DNA of 64,000 nt, taken from contig CALURK010000003.1 of the NCBI GenBank assembly GCA_944323165.1, positions 1-64,000 of the forward strand, read 5' to 3'. Position numbers and translations under genes: made by a program. The notes beneath the pieces are model-generated. The model did no database searches and was not told the origin of the DNA. It worked only from the letters and a program-made list of their open reading frames with translations. This DNA comes from Candidatus Gastranaerophilales bacterium. GTDB taxonomy: Bacteria; Cyanobacteriota; Vampirovibrionia; Gastranaerophilales; Gastranaerophilaceae. Position 1 is the first letter of the stretch, and every line of letters starts with the position of its first letter. Of this stretch, positions 45,019 to 53,701 are shown piece after piece.

Positions 45019-45117
45019 AATAACTGTAAAAAATTACAAGTTTGTGGGTTGGGGTTTCTACTCCAATCTACAATTGTGATTTCATGTAAAATCTTCAATG
45101 TTGTAGTTTGTCGAACT

Positions 45118-45777
45118 TTAAGAATTCAAAATACTATTTTTTAAGCTGAGTACTTCAGCTATAAATTTTTGTTCATCTATCAAATCGCTTTCAAAAATTC
45201 CCGGTTGATACTGTACATATTTTGCACGGTTATTCAAAACTTTTTGATAAGCGGCTTTAGTTTCTTCAGGATATTTTGAGAATACGTCTTGAATTCTTTT
45301 ATTATTACCCTTCAATAAGTCTTTTAGCATTTCTGTTTGTTTTTGATCTTTTGCATTATCAACAATAAACTTAATAGTTTGTGCATCATATGATTTGTTT
45401 GTTTCTGAAACGATATAATGCATTGTATCTCTATGTTCAAAAGTATAATTTGAGTTATTTAATTCTTCCGCAAGTTTTTTATTCTTTAAGCGAGCAAGTT
45501 TATATGTAAATTTATCATTTAATAAGCTAAGGTTTTCCTTTTCGTCGTGAGAATAACTGGTTGCTTTATATCCAAATAAGGAACTAAGTCCCAAAATTCC
45601 TACAAAACCAGTCATCCAACTGGCAATATTGCCTTTATTAAAGTAAGTTTTTGTAATCTCTTTCGCAGGCATTTTATACGGTCCAAAACCTTTAAAAGAG
45701 GGTGTTGTATTTTTTTGATTTTCATTTGATACGTTATTATACTTGTTAAAGTTTGACACTTGAGAAATTGTATTCAT
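45118..45777 (-). CDS. Lineage-specific PSFKG-motif protein
   Basis: ATG 45777, with AAAGGATG upstream, is preferred to a start 33 codons earlier. The 219 residues begin with a polar tail of about 30 residues ending in TPSFKGFGPYKMP, then one hydrophobic segment (IASWMTGFVGILGLSSLFGY). A helical, charged remainder follows. The PSFKG tag links it to the 37.2 kb protein. The function is unknown; membrane anchoring is plausible. Confidence 0.72.
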   Translation of the reverse strand: MNTISQVSNFNKYNNVSNENQKNTTPSFKGFGPYKMPAKEITKTYFNKGNIASWMTGFVGILGLSSLFGYKATSYSHDEKENLSLLNDKFTYKLARLKNKKLAEELNNSNYTFEHRDTMHYIVSETNKSYDAQTIKFIVDNAKDQKQTEMLKDLLKGNNKRIQDVFSKYPEETKAAYQKVLNNRAKYVQYQPGIFESDLIDEQKFIAEVLSLKNSILNS

Positions 45778-45894
45778 AAAACATCCTTTCACTTGTTCTA
45801 CACTTGTTTTATTTAAAACTAAACACAAATCAAAATTGCTTAGATTAAGTATAAAGTTTACAAATTTTAATATCAACTAATTGATATGAATATA

Positions 45895-45922
45895 AAACGG
45901 GGCATTATTTAATGCCCCGTTT
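45895..45922 (-). terminator. Terminator of the EF-hand gene
   Basis: A 12-bp stem (45895-45906 with 45911-45922) with loop ATTT; on the minus strand it follows the EF-hand gene's stop and is followed by TTTTAT. Confidence 0.8.
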
Positions 45923-45929
45923 GCTTATA

Positions 45930-46556
45930 TTACTTTATATCATAATCGGACTCTTTGTCTGCTTTAATAGTACTTTTTCCATCAGTTTCGACTTTTACTG
46001 CACTATCAAATATTAAGCCCTTGTCTTTTGTGTTTTCAAGTTTCAGAGAACCATTTTTTATGTGAATTTCTTCGACATCAGAGTTTTTAACAGTGAGTTC
46101 AATATTGTTTCCCCAAAGAGAGCTTACGCTCCCTATTCCTGAAGGCTTTGCACCTTCTACGCTTACTTTCCCATTAACCATATCTATAACGGTTTTAACT
46201 GCTCCAGTAAGTTTTGCAAAATAGCAGCCTTCTCCAGCTTTATTTTTAAATAGGTAGTGGTGTAATCTGTTCAATGGTTTTCCATTGTAGGTATGTAATA
46301 CATCTTCTTCAAAGTTGTCATATATCAGTTCTAATTCACTTCCATCATTTATGTCAGTCATTTTAATTCTACCTTCTTCTGTTTTAAATCGATAGTTGTT
46401 AAAATGTTCTGCTTCTTGTTTATCAAGCTTTCCATCCTGATTTTTGTCAAATAAACTTACCATTAATTTTTGTCCCTCTGAACCTTGTGCTTTTACAGTT
46501 TCTACGCTCATACCTGCATAAGCTTGAATTCTTTCTTGAATTGCTAAATTAGTCAT
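45930..46556 (-). CDS. EF-hand hypothetical protein, 208 aa
   Basis: A canonical EF-hand calcium loop, DKNQDGKLDKQE, lies at about residues 37-48. The rest is beta-like. It has no signal peptide or membrane helix. The start is supported by AAAAGGAG. Its N-terminal region and promoter motif (46627-46658) resemble those of the giant EF-hand gene at 21.5 kb, hinting at joint control. Function unknown; calcium binding is likely. Confidence 0.75.
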   Translation of the reverse strand: MTNLAIQERIQAYAGMSVETVKAQGSEGQKLMVSLFDKNQDGKLDKQEAEHFNNYRFKTEEGRIKMTDINDGSELELIYDNFEEDVLHTYNGKPLNRLHHYLFKNKAGEGCYFAKLTGAVKTVIDMVNGKVSVEGAKPSGIGSVSSLWGNNIELTVKNSDVEEIHIKNGSLKLENTKDKGLIFDSAVKVETDGKSTIKADKESDYDIK

Positions 46557-46626
46557 ATAATTCTCCTTTTCTTTTTTCTTCGTGTTTTCTTTTTTTTCTC
46601 CAGGAATCGATTCTTGATTGTTATGT

Positions 46627-46658
46627 ATATATAAAGTATTTTTGTAACAAATAATTGC
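46627..46658 (-). promoter_or_regulatory. Shared promoter-like motif, copy 2
   Basis: Minus-strand GCAATT, 14 bases, then TACTTTATATAT, about 70 bases before the EF-hand gene's ATG. The rest of the gap to 46839 is AT-rich; a stem pairs 46664-46671 with 46679-46686. Confidence 0.6.
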
Positions 46659-46839
46659 TTAAGATATTGATATTAAACATCAATATTTTTGGAATATCAG
46701 TATTTACAATGCTTTTGTAGCTTCATAAAACTTAATATTATGAGCTTACATAAGCAATTAAATATCAAAATAGCTCTTTAAGTTATTATAAAATATCCTG
46801 TTTAAATCTAGTATCTAAATATAAAATATTAATAATACT

Positions 46840-47163
46840 ATGACATTAAATATCAAAAAACAGATAGGTGCCAGAATAAAAAAATTAAGGCAGGATAGAG
46901 GTTTTTCGCAAGAACAATTTGCCGAAAAGCTTGGGATTGCTACGCGAACTTTATGCGGTATAGAAATAGGAAAGAATTTTTTTACAGCAGCTACATTGGA
47001 AAAAATTCTTGTCACTCTTGATGTTACTCCGCAAGACCTGTTTATGATTAATTATTTAAAACCTCGGGAAGATTTGGTTAATGAAATAATTCAAACTGTG
47101 CAGAGCATAAAAGAACGCGAAAAGATTGAGATTATATACAAAATAATAAAGTCGTTTGAATAG
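46840..47163 (+). CDS. XRE-type HTH regulator
   Basis: The 107 residues start with a Cro/C1-type helix-turn-helix (IGARIKKLRQDRGFSQEQFA ... LGIATRTLCGIEIGKNF). A short helical tail of 35 residues may dimerise. No Shine-Dalgarno is clear. The gene is 55 bases before cdd; its target is unknown. AATATCAACTAATT occurs both after its stop region (47164-47179) and near 45866-45884 and could be a binding site, which is a guess. Confidence 0.8.
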   Translation: MTLNIKKQIGARIKKLRQDRGFSQEQFAEKLGIATRTLCGIEIGKNFFTAATLEKILVTLDVTPQDLFMINYLKPREDLVNEIIQTVQSIKEREKIEIIYKIIKSFE

Positions 47164-47218
47164 CAATATCAACTAATTAACGGATTTATTTGGGGAAAAA
47201 TCAATTATAATAATTGGT

Positions 47219-47617
47219 ATGGATTACGATTATAAATTATTAATGGAAAAAGCTAAAAAAGCTTCAAAGAAATCATATTCGCCATTCTCCAAATTTGCTG
47301 TAGGTGCAGCAGTTTTGGCAAAGGGCGGGAAAATTTATACAGGGTGTAATGTAGAGAATTCTTCTTTTGGAATGACTATTTGTGCAGAAAGGTGTGCAAT
47401 ATTCAAAGCTGTATCAGAAGGTGTTCGTGAAATTTTGGCTGTAGCAATATTTTCGCCGAATGAGGACGATTGCTATCCTTGTGGTGCTTGCAGGCAGGTT
47501 ATGTATGAATTCCAAGGCGAAGAGGAAGTCGTTGTTATTACAAATCATGAAGATAATTTGAATATAAGAAAACTGAGTGATTTTTTACCTTACGGGTTTA
47601 AAATTCAGAACAGTTGA
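47219..47617 (+). CDS. cdd: Cytidine deaminase
   Basis: It converts cytidine to uridine in salvage. Zinc-site motifs are CAERCAIFKA (Cys and the proton-shuttle Glu) and PCGACRQV. Length 132 is that of the small tetrameric form. It is placed before a Zn-ribbon-like gene and pgpH-ybeY-dgkA; cdd, ybeY, dgkA and a yqfF-type gene also cluster in many Gram-positives. Confidence 0.96.
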   Translation: MDYDYKLLMEKAKKASKKSYSPFSKFAVGAAVLAKGGKIYTGCNVENSSFGMTICAERCAIFKAVSEGVREILAVAIFSPNEDDCYPCGACRQVMYEFQGEEEVVVITNHEDNLNIRKLSDFLPYGFKIQNS

Positions 47618-47623
47618 TAAATT

Positions 47624-47839
47624 ATGTATATTATTGAACTCTTTATTAAATGGCTTAATAAAAATAAACGGGGAAAAGCTGCAAATCCTGAAGGGATATA
47701 TAAAGAAAGTTTCAAAGATATTCCGGATGAAGCAATAAATTGCAGGCACAATTTTATGCCGGTAGACAGTACGGGAAATGTTCTTGCTTGTACAAAGTGC
47801 GGATTTGTAGTAAAAAGAAATGAGAACTATAAAGGATAA
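47624..47839 (+). CDS. Small Zn-ribbon-like protein
   Basis: The 71 residues have an amphipathic or membrane-like start (MYIIELFIKWLNKNKRGK) and a Cys-rich end (NCRHNF and ACTKCGF), possibly one metal site. No family is recognised. It is six bases after cdd and its stop abuts the next gene's ATG, so it belongs to the operon. Confidence 0.7.
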   Translation: MYIIELFIKWLNKNKRGKAANPEGIYKESFKDIPDEAINCRHNFMPVDSTGNVLACTKCGFVVKRNENYKG

Positions 47840-47845
47840 ATGTTT

Positions 47846-50017
47846 ATGCAAAAAGTTTTAGATTATATATCTTCAAAAAGTTTCAGAAATATAGTTTGTT
47901 TTATATTATTTACTTTTTTCCTAACTATAACGATATCATCACAGAATTTCTTTTTTCAAAAGGTTATAGAAAACGGTATTAGTAAGAAAGATATCGTTGC
48001 TCAAAAAGATATTAAGGTTATTGATACAAAGAAAACTGAGCAGCACAAAAAAGAGGTCGCTCAGAGTGTTGAGCCGATCTTAACACAGGCTGAGGACGAA
48101 TTTATTGCTACGAGTCTTTCTACGTTACAGAATTCTGTAATGCGAATAAGAGAGAAGAATGTAAGTGATCAAGTAAAAAAAGAAGAGTTAAATGTTTTAT
48201 TTGATGAGTCTGGTAAAAAGGGACTTGTTGAATTTTTATTAAAATCAAATGAAGATGATTTAAGAATGGTTTTTGACAATGCAAAAATCACTTTATCATC
48301 TGTGTTGAATGTTGGAGTTTCGTCAAAAGACTTTGAGAATAACAATGTTAATTCAATAATCAAAAATAATTTACCAAACAATGTTCCGCGTTATCAGGGA
48401 AGTTTAATAACAGGAATTTTAAATCAGGTAATTGTTCCGAACCTTGTAGTTGATGAATTTGCAACAGAGATTGCAAAGAAAAATGCTCAAAATGCAGTAA
48501 AGCCTTATGAGGTTGTATTTAAAAAGGGTGATAAAATAGTTTTCGAAGGTGAACCTGTTACAAAGCTAAAGCGCGATGCTTTACGTGCAGCAGGATATAA
48601 TGTTTTAGAAGTAAATTATGGCGGAATTTTAGGTTTATTCATTCTAACAGCGTTTTTCACATTTGTATTTTTGCAGTATGAGAAAAATTTTGAGAAACAG
48701 TATTACGATGTAAAACACATGGCCATGATGGGAACATTTACTCTTGTATTAGCCTTTATTTCTGTATTGCTTCCGACGGGATTTTCTCCGTATATAATCC
48801 CGATACCGGCATATACGATTTTATTATCAATATTTACAACTCCGAGAAATGCTTATTTTGCATCATCAATAATTCTTGCACTGATAGCGATAGGAATGCA
48901 TTGGAATATAGAAGTTGTAGTGTCTTATATGTTACTGAATACAGTAGTAATGACTGCGGTATCGAAGCTTAAATTCTCAAAGCGTTCAGATTTGTTGATA
49001 GTAAGTTTAAAGATATCTCTGGCAGGTGTTTTAATCGTTGGTGGAATTTATTTCTTAGAAAAATACATGATGGATATTGATAATTTGCTTATTCTAAGGG
49101 ATTTAGGTTTCATTGTAGTAAACTGTTTTGTAATAAGCGGAATTTTGTTGTTAGGACTTCTTCCTATTATAGAGAATGTATTCCGAATCCTAACTCCGTA
49201 TGGTTTGGCAGAATTAGCTGATCACAATCAAGAATTGCTAAAGCGCTTGATGCAGGAAGCTCCTGGAACTTTCAATCACAGTTTGACAGTATCTCATTTG
49301 TGTGAAAGTGCTGCCGAAGCAATTGGTGCAAATCCTGTTTTAGCAAGGGTTGGCGCTATGTATCATGATATAGGTAAACTTCTTCGTCCGATGTTCTTCG
49401 TTGAGAACCAGTCTTTCTATGGGATTGAAAATCCTCACAAAGCTTGTACTCCAAGATTTAGCAAAATGCTAATAACAGCCCATCCGAAAGATGGAGTAGA
49501 ACTTGCCAAGGACGCTCATCTTCCTCAGGTAATCAATAATTTTATTTTGCAGCACCACGGAACAAGCCTTGTAAGTTATTTTTATAATGAAGCTTTAAAG
49601 GAAGAAGGTGCAGATAATGTTAAGGAGGAGCAATTCAGATATCCCGGTCCAAAACCTAATATGAAAGAAACTGCAATTCTTATGTTGGCTGATGCTATTG
49701 AATCAGCCGTAAGAGCTGCAAAAAATCCTTCCAATGAGCAAATAGATGCAATAATTAATAAAATAGTAAAAGAGCGTTTAAACGACGGGCAGTTATCTGA
49801 TTCTCCATTGACTCTAAAGGATTTAAAGACGATTTCTGAAACGTTTTCAAGAATGTTAAGAGGAATGCATCATAAGAGAATTAAATATCACAATGACTTG
49901 GTACATGAGTTGGACAAAAATAATATGCTTAGCCATGATATTCTGAAACCATCTTTGGATAAGGATTTGGAATCAAAAGTTAAGGAATTAGAAAACAAAA
50001 AGAATGACAAAAATTAA
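47846..50017 (+). CDS. 7TM HD-domain phosphodiesterase, PgpH/YqfF-like
   Basis: PgpH proteins break down cyclic di-AMP. The N-terminal membrane helix (about 15-35) precedes an extracellular 7TMR-HDED region (about 45-270), then seven membrane helices (~275-460). The cytoplasmic HD domain follows, with APGTFNHSLTVSHL, the metal-binding YHDIGK and QHHGTSLV. Two ATGs are possible (47840, 47846); the second has nine bases to AAAGGA. It overlaps ybeY by 14 bases. Substrate preference is inferred from family. Confidence 0.92.
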   Translation: MQKVLDYISSKSFRNIVCFILFTFFLTITISSQNFFFQKVIENGISKKDIVAQKDIKVIDTKKTEQHKKEVAQSVEPILTQAEDEFIATSLSTLQNSVMRIREKNVSDQVKKEELNVLFDESGKKGLVEFLLKSNEDDLRMVFDNAKITLSSVLNVGVSSKDFENNNVNSIIKNNLPNNVPRYQGSLITGILNQVIVPNLVVDEFATEIAKKNAQNAVKPYEVVFKKGDKIVFEGEPVTKLKRDALRAAGYNVLEVNYGGILGLFILTAFFTFVFLQYEKNFEKQYYDVKHMAMMGTFTLVLAFISVLLPTGFSPYIIPIPAYTILLSIFTTPRNAYFASSIILALIAIGMHWNIEVVVSYMLLNTVVMTAVSKLKFSKRSDLLIVSLKISLAGVLIVGGIYFLEKYMMDIDNLLILRDLGFIVVNCFVISGILLLGLLPIIENVFRILTPYGLAELADHNQELLKRLMQEAPGTFNHSLTVSHLCESAAEAIGANPVLARVGAMYHDIGKLLRPMFFVENQSFYGIENPHKACTPRFSKMLITAHPKDGVELAKDAHLPQVINNFILQHHGTSLVSYFYNEALKEEGADNVKEEQFRYPGPKPNMKETAILMLADAIESAVRAAKNPSNEQIDAIINKIVKERLNDGQLSDSPLTLKDLKTISETFSRMLRGMHHKRIKYHNDLVHELDKNNMLSHDILKPSLDKDLESKVKELENKKNDKN

Positions 50018-50513
50018 TATTTTTACAGAAAATATTTATGACGCTTGGAATGTAGATGAAAAAGATGTTATAGATAAAACCAGAAGAATGCTGGAGTTTT
50101 ACATAAAAACTCTTGGAGCTAGTTCCTGTTTAAGTGGCAAAGAGTACGATACAATAACTTTGGATATTGTTTTTTGTGATTCAAATAAAACCCAGGAGTT
50201 AAACAGGGATTATAGAGGTAAGGATTATCCTGCTGATATAATAACATTTGCTATATTTGCAGATGATGAAAACAGTTTTATCTTCGATGGAGAGATAAAC
50301 TTAGGCGAAATTGTAATAGCTTTGGATAAGGTTATATCAGGTGACAATAGGGACATAAGCCATTCAAAGAATAAAGAGCAGGAATTGTTTTTCTTAATAA
50401 GCCATGGTCTTATGCATTTATTAGGATTTGACCATCAGGAAGAAGAGGAATACAATTTTGTTATAGGGGAGCAGAGAAAGGCTCTGGAGTGTATTGATTA
50501 TGACAAAATTTAA
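50004..50513 (+). CDS. ybeY: Endoribonuclease YbeY
   Basis: A zinc enzyme needed for 16S rRNA maturation and ribosome quality control. The 169 residues hold the family signature HGLMHLLGFDH (three His ligands) near the C-terminus and NRDYRGKDYPADIITFAI earlier. Length is normal. It overlaps pgpH (14 bp) and dgkA (14 bp), a conserved order. Confidence 0.96.
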   Translation: MTKINIFTENIYDAWNVDEKDVIDKTRRMLEFYIKTLGASSCLSGKEYDTITLDIVFCDSNKTQELNRDYRGKDYPADIITFAIFADDENSFIFDGEINLGEIVIALDKVISGDNRDISHSKNKEQELFFLISHGLMHLLGFDHQEEEEYNFVIGEQRKALECIDYDKI

Positions 50514-50871
50514 GTCGCAAGGTTTTCATAATACCTTTAAGAATGCAAGAAAAGGGTTTAGATTAGTATTAAAGAGTGAATTGAATATAAGAATTCACGT
50601 AGCAGTAGCTACATTAGTTGTTTTTACGGCTCTATGTATGAAATTTTCAGCAATTGAGTTTTGTCTTTTACTTTTTGTCATTGGTTTGGTGATTGTTGCA
50701 GAAATGCTCAATACAGCAATAGAATTTACTCTGGATTCAATATATCATAACAAGTATTCCAGAATGGTTGGTATGGCAAAAGATATTTCAGCAGGGGCTG
50801 TGATGTTTGCAACTATAATAAGTGTTTTGGTTGGAATAATTTTATTTGGAAGTAAAATCATAGGGCTTTAA
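50500..50871 (+). CDS. dgkA: Diacylglycerol/undecaprenol kinase
   Basis: A small membrane kinase that recycles lipid carriers for wall synthesis. Its 123 residues have three membrane helices and the signature AEMLNTAIEFTLD, with Glu and Asn of the active site. The N-terminal FHNTFKNARKGFRLVLKSELN segment is typical. ATG 50500 is preferred over TTG 50494. The Gram-positive-type family acts on undecaprenol; substrate is inferred. Confidence 0.93.
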   Translation: MTKFKSQGFHNTFKNARKGFRLVLKSELNIRIHVAVATLVVFTALCMKFSAIEFCLLLFVIGLVIVAEMLNTAIEFTLDSIYHNKYSRMVGMAKDISAGAVMFATIISVLVGIILFGSKIIGL

Positions 50872-50897
50872 TTAGAGTATTTTATATTCAGCAGGTC

Positions 50898-51020
50898 AAA
50901 AAAAAACCTTTCTTTTTGAGAAAGGTTTCGGAATCTTTTTTAATTAATTCCTCATGTGTAGAAGGTTAGTGTGTAGGTTGTATGAAAGGTTTGTGTTATG
51001 TGTTTCGTGTTTATTTAATG
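50898..51020 (-). ncRNA. Candidate minus-strand sRNA with three AACCU repeats
   Basis: No protein frame exists here; the only ATG reads MRN then stop. A promoter-like motif at 51028-51059 points into it, and it ends in a terminator (stem 50904-50928, then nine T on the minus strand). The inferred RNA is about 120 nt. Its middle is A/C-rich and holds three 12-nt units beginning AACCT (plus-strand positions 50956-50967, 50968-50979, 50980-50991). CCUU and CCU are complementary to AAGG and AGG of ribosome binding sites. Confidence 0.6.
50904..50928 (-). terminator. Intrinsic terminator of the sRNA candidate
   Basis: A 10-bp stem (50904-50913 with 50919-50928) has a five-base loop. Read on the minus strand it is followed by nine T; on the plus strand T6 follows after seven bases, so it could also serve dgkA. 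Confidence 0.85.
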
Positions 51021-51027
51021 CTTACAT

Positions 51028-51059
51028 ATATATAAAGTATATTTAAGATATAAAATTGC
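51028..51059 (-). promoter_or_regulatory. Shared promoter-like motif, copy 3
   Basis: Minus-strand GCAATT, 14 bases, TACTTTATATAT, directed into the sRNA candidate. Upstream of it, GTTAAGATTTGTAACAA (minus strand) resembles the sequence upstream of the second RNA candidate. Confidence 0.6.
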
Positions 51060-51123
51060 ACGAAAGATGATATATTGTTACAAATCTTAACAATATATGT
51101 GATTTTAATATTTTAAATATACG

Positions 51124-52350
51124 CTATATCCTGCAAATGAGATCAAAAATCCCTTCTGCGTAAGTAGGGTGTGCAAAGCAAATTTCTTTGAGTTTATCAA
51201 CAGTGATTTTATTTTGTATGGCAATCTCCAGAATGTGAATTAAAGAAGACGCTTCTTTTGATACTATGTGCGCGCCACAAATCAAGTTATCTTTAGTGAT
51301 AAGTTTTATAAATCCGTCTGTAGAATCATCGCACCAAGATTTTCCGAGTGCGGTTATCGGAAGCATTGATTTTTTGTAACTGGTGTCAATGTCTTGTTCC
51401 CGTAGTCCCACCCAAGCTATTTCCGGTTCTCCGTATATAACAGATGGTGTCAGAGTCTTTTCAAAAGGTATATTGAGGGTAAATTCTTTTGCTTGATGTA
51501 TTGCATAATGCGCTAATTGGATTTCTCCGCAAGAATCGCCTAAAACTATTGAATTATCGCATTTAGGACAAATAGGAGTTCTTCCTACTGCTACCAATAT
51601 GATTTCAGGATTAAGTTCAACTCCGCTTTTTAAATATACGGTTTTGTTGTCTATCCTTTCAACGCAGTCCTTTAAATAAAATTTAATTCCTTTTTGTTTG
51701 TAAATTCTCTCTATCCTCTTTGAAACTTCTATATCAGCATTAGGAATTAAGTGCTCTGCAAGTTCTACAATTGTAACTTCAACATCAAATGATGAGAAAA
51801 TTCTTGCCCATTCTGTTCCTATCGCGCCTGAGCCTACTATTAAAATGGATTTAGGAAGTTTGTGGAGATTTAGAACGTCTTCGGAATTTAAAATAAAATT
51901 TCCGTCAAACTTCAAACCTTTTATTTCTTTTGGCTTAGAACCGCAGGCTATAATTATTTGATTTACGTTATATTCTTCCTCTTGAGTGATTATTGTGTTC
52001 TTATCCTTAATATTTGCCTCTGCGTAGACTATTTTTACTCCTGAATTTTTAACCGCAATTTCTAGATTTTTACGAATTTTTTCTATTACTGTATCTTTTT
52101 TTTCGACAACTTTAGAAAAATCAAAGTTATTGAAATCGACTTCTATACCGAAGTCAGCTGCCTTTTTGAGATTAGAATAAACTTCAGCTGAGTGTAAAAA
52201 AGATTTGGTCGGAATACACCCCGCATTCATGCAAGTTCCGCCAAGCTTATTTTTCTCAAATAAAACGACTGAATGACCAAGTTTTGCCAAATTCATTCCT
52301 GCTGTGTATCCGGCAGGACCTCCCCCAATTATCCCGTATTCAAAATCCAT
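51124..52350 (-). CDS. Dihydrolipoyl dehydrogenase-like enzyme, shortened
   Basis: The FAD domain (GIIGGGPAGYTAG) and redox site GGTCMNAGCIPTK are intact, as are NAD-binding GSGAIGTEWA, GRTP and the C-terminal FAHPTYAEG with catalytic His/Glu. It is 408 residues, some 50 shorter than usual. The stretch between VGRTP and GDSCG is much reduced and holds CPKC instead of the usual second FAD segment. ATG 52350 has GAAGGAG upstream. No pyruvate or glycine dehydrogenase genes are near, so the partner is unknown. Confidence 0.9.
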   Translation of the reverse strand: MDFEYGIIGGGPAGYTAGMNLAKLGHSVVLFEKNKLGGTCMNAGCIPTKSFLHSAEVYSNLKKAADFGIEVDFNNFDFSKVVEKKDTVIEKIRKNLEIAVKNSGVKIVYAEANIKDKNTIITQEEEYNVNQIIIACGSKPKEIKGLKFDGNFILNSEDVLNLHKLPKSILIVGSGAIGTEWARIFSSFDVEVTIVELAEHLIPNADIEVSKRIERIYKQKGIKFYLKDCVERIDNKTVYLKSGVELNPEIILVAVGRTPICPKCDNSIVLGDSCGEIQLAHYAIHQAKEFTLNIPFEKTLTPSVIYGEPEIAWVGLREQDIDTSYKKSMLPITALGKSWCDDSTDGFIKLITKDNLICGAHIVSKEASSLIHILEIAIQNKITVDKLKEICFAHPTYAEGIFDLICRI

Positions 52351-52392
52351 ACTTCGCTCCTTCTTTTTTATATTATAGCGCAAATTTCATGA

Positions 52393-52965
52393 TTATATTT
52401 TCATGTTTCCTGAAGTCGGCATTGGTTTAGGGCGTTTATCCAAATATTTTTTCTGCATATCTGATGCCATGGAGTTTCTGAGAATCGGAGTTACAATGTT
52501 TGATGAAAGAATGCTTGCTCCGATTGTTCCCATTGTTGTTACGTAGTTTTTGTAAGAATAATAAGACTCTTTAGGAAATCTAGGGTTTTGCTTTATAACT
52601 TCATCTAAATCCAAAGAGAGTTTTCCGACTTTATCTCCGTATAAATCTTTATTTTTGTTGAGAAAAGCTCTTACATTAGAAGGCGCGAGTTTGCCTGTTG
52701 AAGCTAGTTTTGAAATTATTTTTTTTGCAGACTGAGTAATTGCAAAAAAGCATCCGATGTTAACTGCTGCATCTAAAAGAGCCTGTGGTACAAGGAAGCT
52801 CTTTTGCTCTTTTTTTATTCTAGGGTTAAAAAGAACAGCTCCTACTTGTGCAAGTGAAGATAAGCCCCAACCAACAGTACCTGTTATTACAAGCATTGTT
52901 GCAGTGTTTTTTTTGAAGTTTTGGTAAACTTTTTCAAGCCCTTTTTGTAGAAGTGAACTATTCAT
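52393..52965 (-). CDS. Hypothetical membrane protein, 190 aa
   Basis: No known family. Three or four hydrophobic stretches: ATMLVITGTVGWGLSSLAQV (~22-42), ALLDAAVNIGCFFAIT (~62-77) and TTMGTIGASILSSNIVTPIL (~143-162). A polar Lys-rich loop lies in the middle. Its first eight bases overlap the upstream membrane gene, so the two are probably made together and may interact. Confidence 0.72.
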   Translation of the reverse strand: MNSSLLQKGLEKVYQNFKKNTATMLVITGTVGWGLSSLAQVGAVLFNPRIKKEQKSFLVPQALLDAAVNIGCFFAITQSAKKIISKLASTGKLAPSNVRAFLNKNKDLYGDKVGKLSLDLDEVIKQNPRFPKESYYSYKNYVTTMGTIGASILSSNIVTPILRNSMASDMQKKYLDKRPKPMPTSGNMKI

Positions 52966-53587
52966 TCTTCACCTCCATTTCTTTTTTAGCTCCATTCTTC
53001 TTTTTATTGCAGAGTTTGTCCTGAAATAAATTTGTTAAATATATTGTGAGCGGCGCGTCTAATAAAAAGTTTGTAATAGCGCAAGCTGCAACAGCTAAAG
53101 ATGTTGAGAGTGCAACTCTATAATTTTTTAGGAATTTCTCATTTTCTGCAATTTCATTTAGATATTTTTTAGGGAGAAGAGCCTTGCTGAACTTTGATTT
53201 ACCTTTCAAATCAGTCATTTTTTCTGTAAGTGTATGAATTGGACCTCTTACTATAAACATGCCTACAGAAGTGCCAGCTAAAATTACTGCACAACGGTTA
53301 AAGAATGCCATTTTTCGTGTTTCTTTATCAACTTTTGGGTTATTGTAATCTATAAAAGGCTGCGTCATCAGAGCCGTAACACCCATAATAGCTCTGTTTT
53401 GTGCAGGCTTTGATACCCAGTTATCTATTTTATTCCATCTGTCTAATTTTTTAGCGGACTCTTTTTGGGTGTGTTCAGGTACAGCGTCAATAATTTTTTG
53501 GACGACTTTGTCTTTCAGGTTATGCAAACCGTTATTATTAGGCTTGCCCTGCATTGATACACTATTATTTATCGGCTGTATATTCAT
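52958..53587 (-). CDS. Hypothetical membrane protein, 209 aa
   Basis: The N-terminus MNIQPINNSVSMQGKPN has an MQG mark similar to the FxG tags of other lineage-specific proteins. Hydrophobic segments lie at about 80-105 (CAVILAGTSVGMFIV) and 155-180 (ALSTSLAVAACAITNFLLDA). The C-terminus is Lys-rich. Both parts of this pair resemble the layout of the 37.2 kb protein. GGAAGAAG lies near the ATG. Confidence 0.7.
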   Translation of the reverse strand: MNIQPINNSVSMQGKPNNNGLHNLKDKVVQKIIDAVPEHTQKESAKKLDRWNKIDNWVSKPAQNRAIMGVTALMTQPFIDYNNPKVDKETRKMAFFNRCAVILAGTSVGMFIVRGPIHTLTEKMTDLKGKSKFSKALLPKKYLNEIAENEKFLKNYRVALSTSLAVAACAITNFLLDAPLTIYLTNLFQDKLCNKKKNGAKKEMEVKNE

Positions 53588-53701
53588 AACACTTCTTCCT
53601 GCAAGTATAAAACAACTGAAACTTGAAAATTGACTCGTATATAAAAATTGTTACAAAAACTTTACAATGGGGGTAAATAAGTGGGGGGGGAAAATGTATT
53701 T

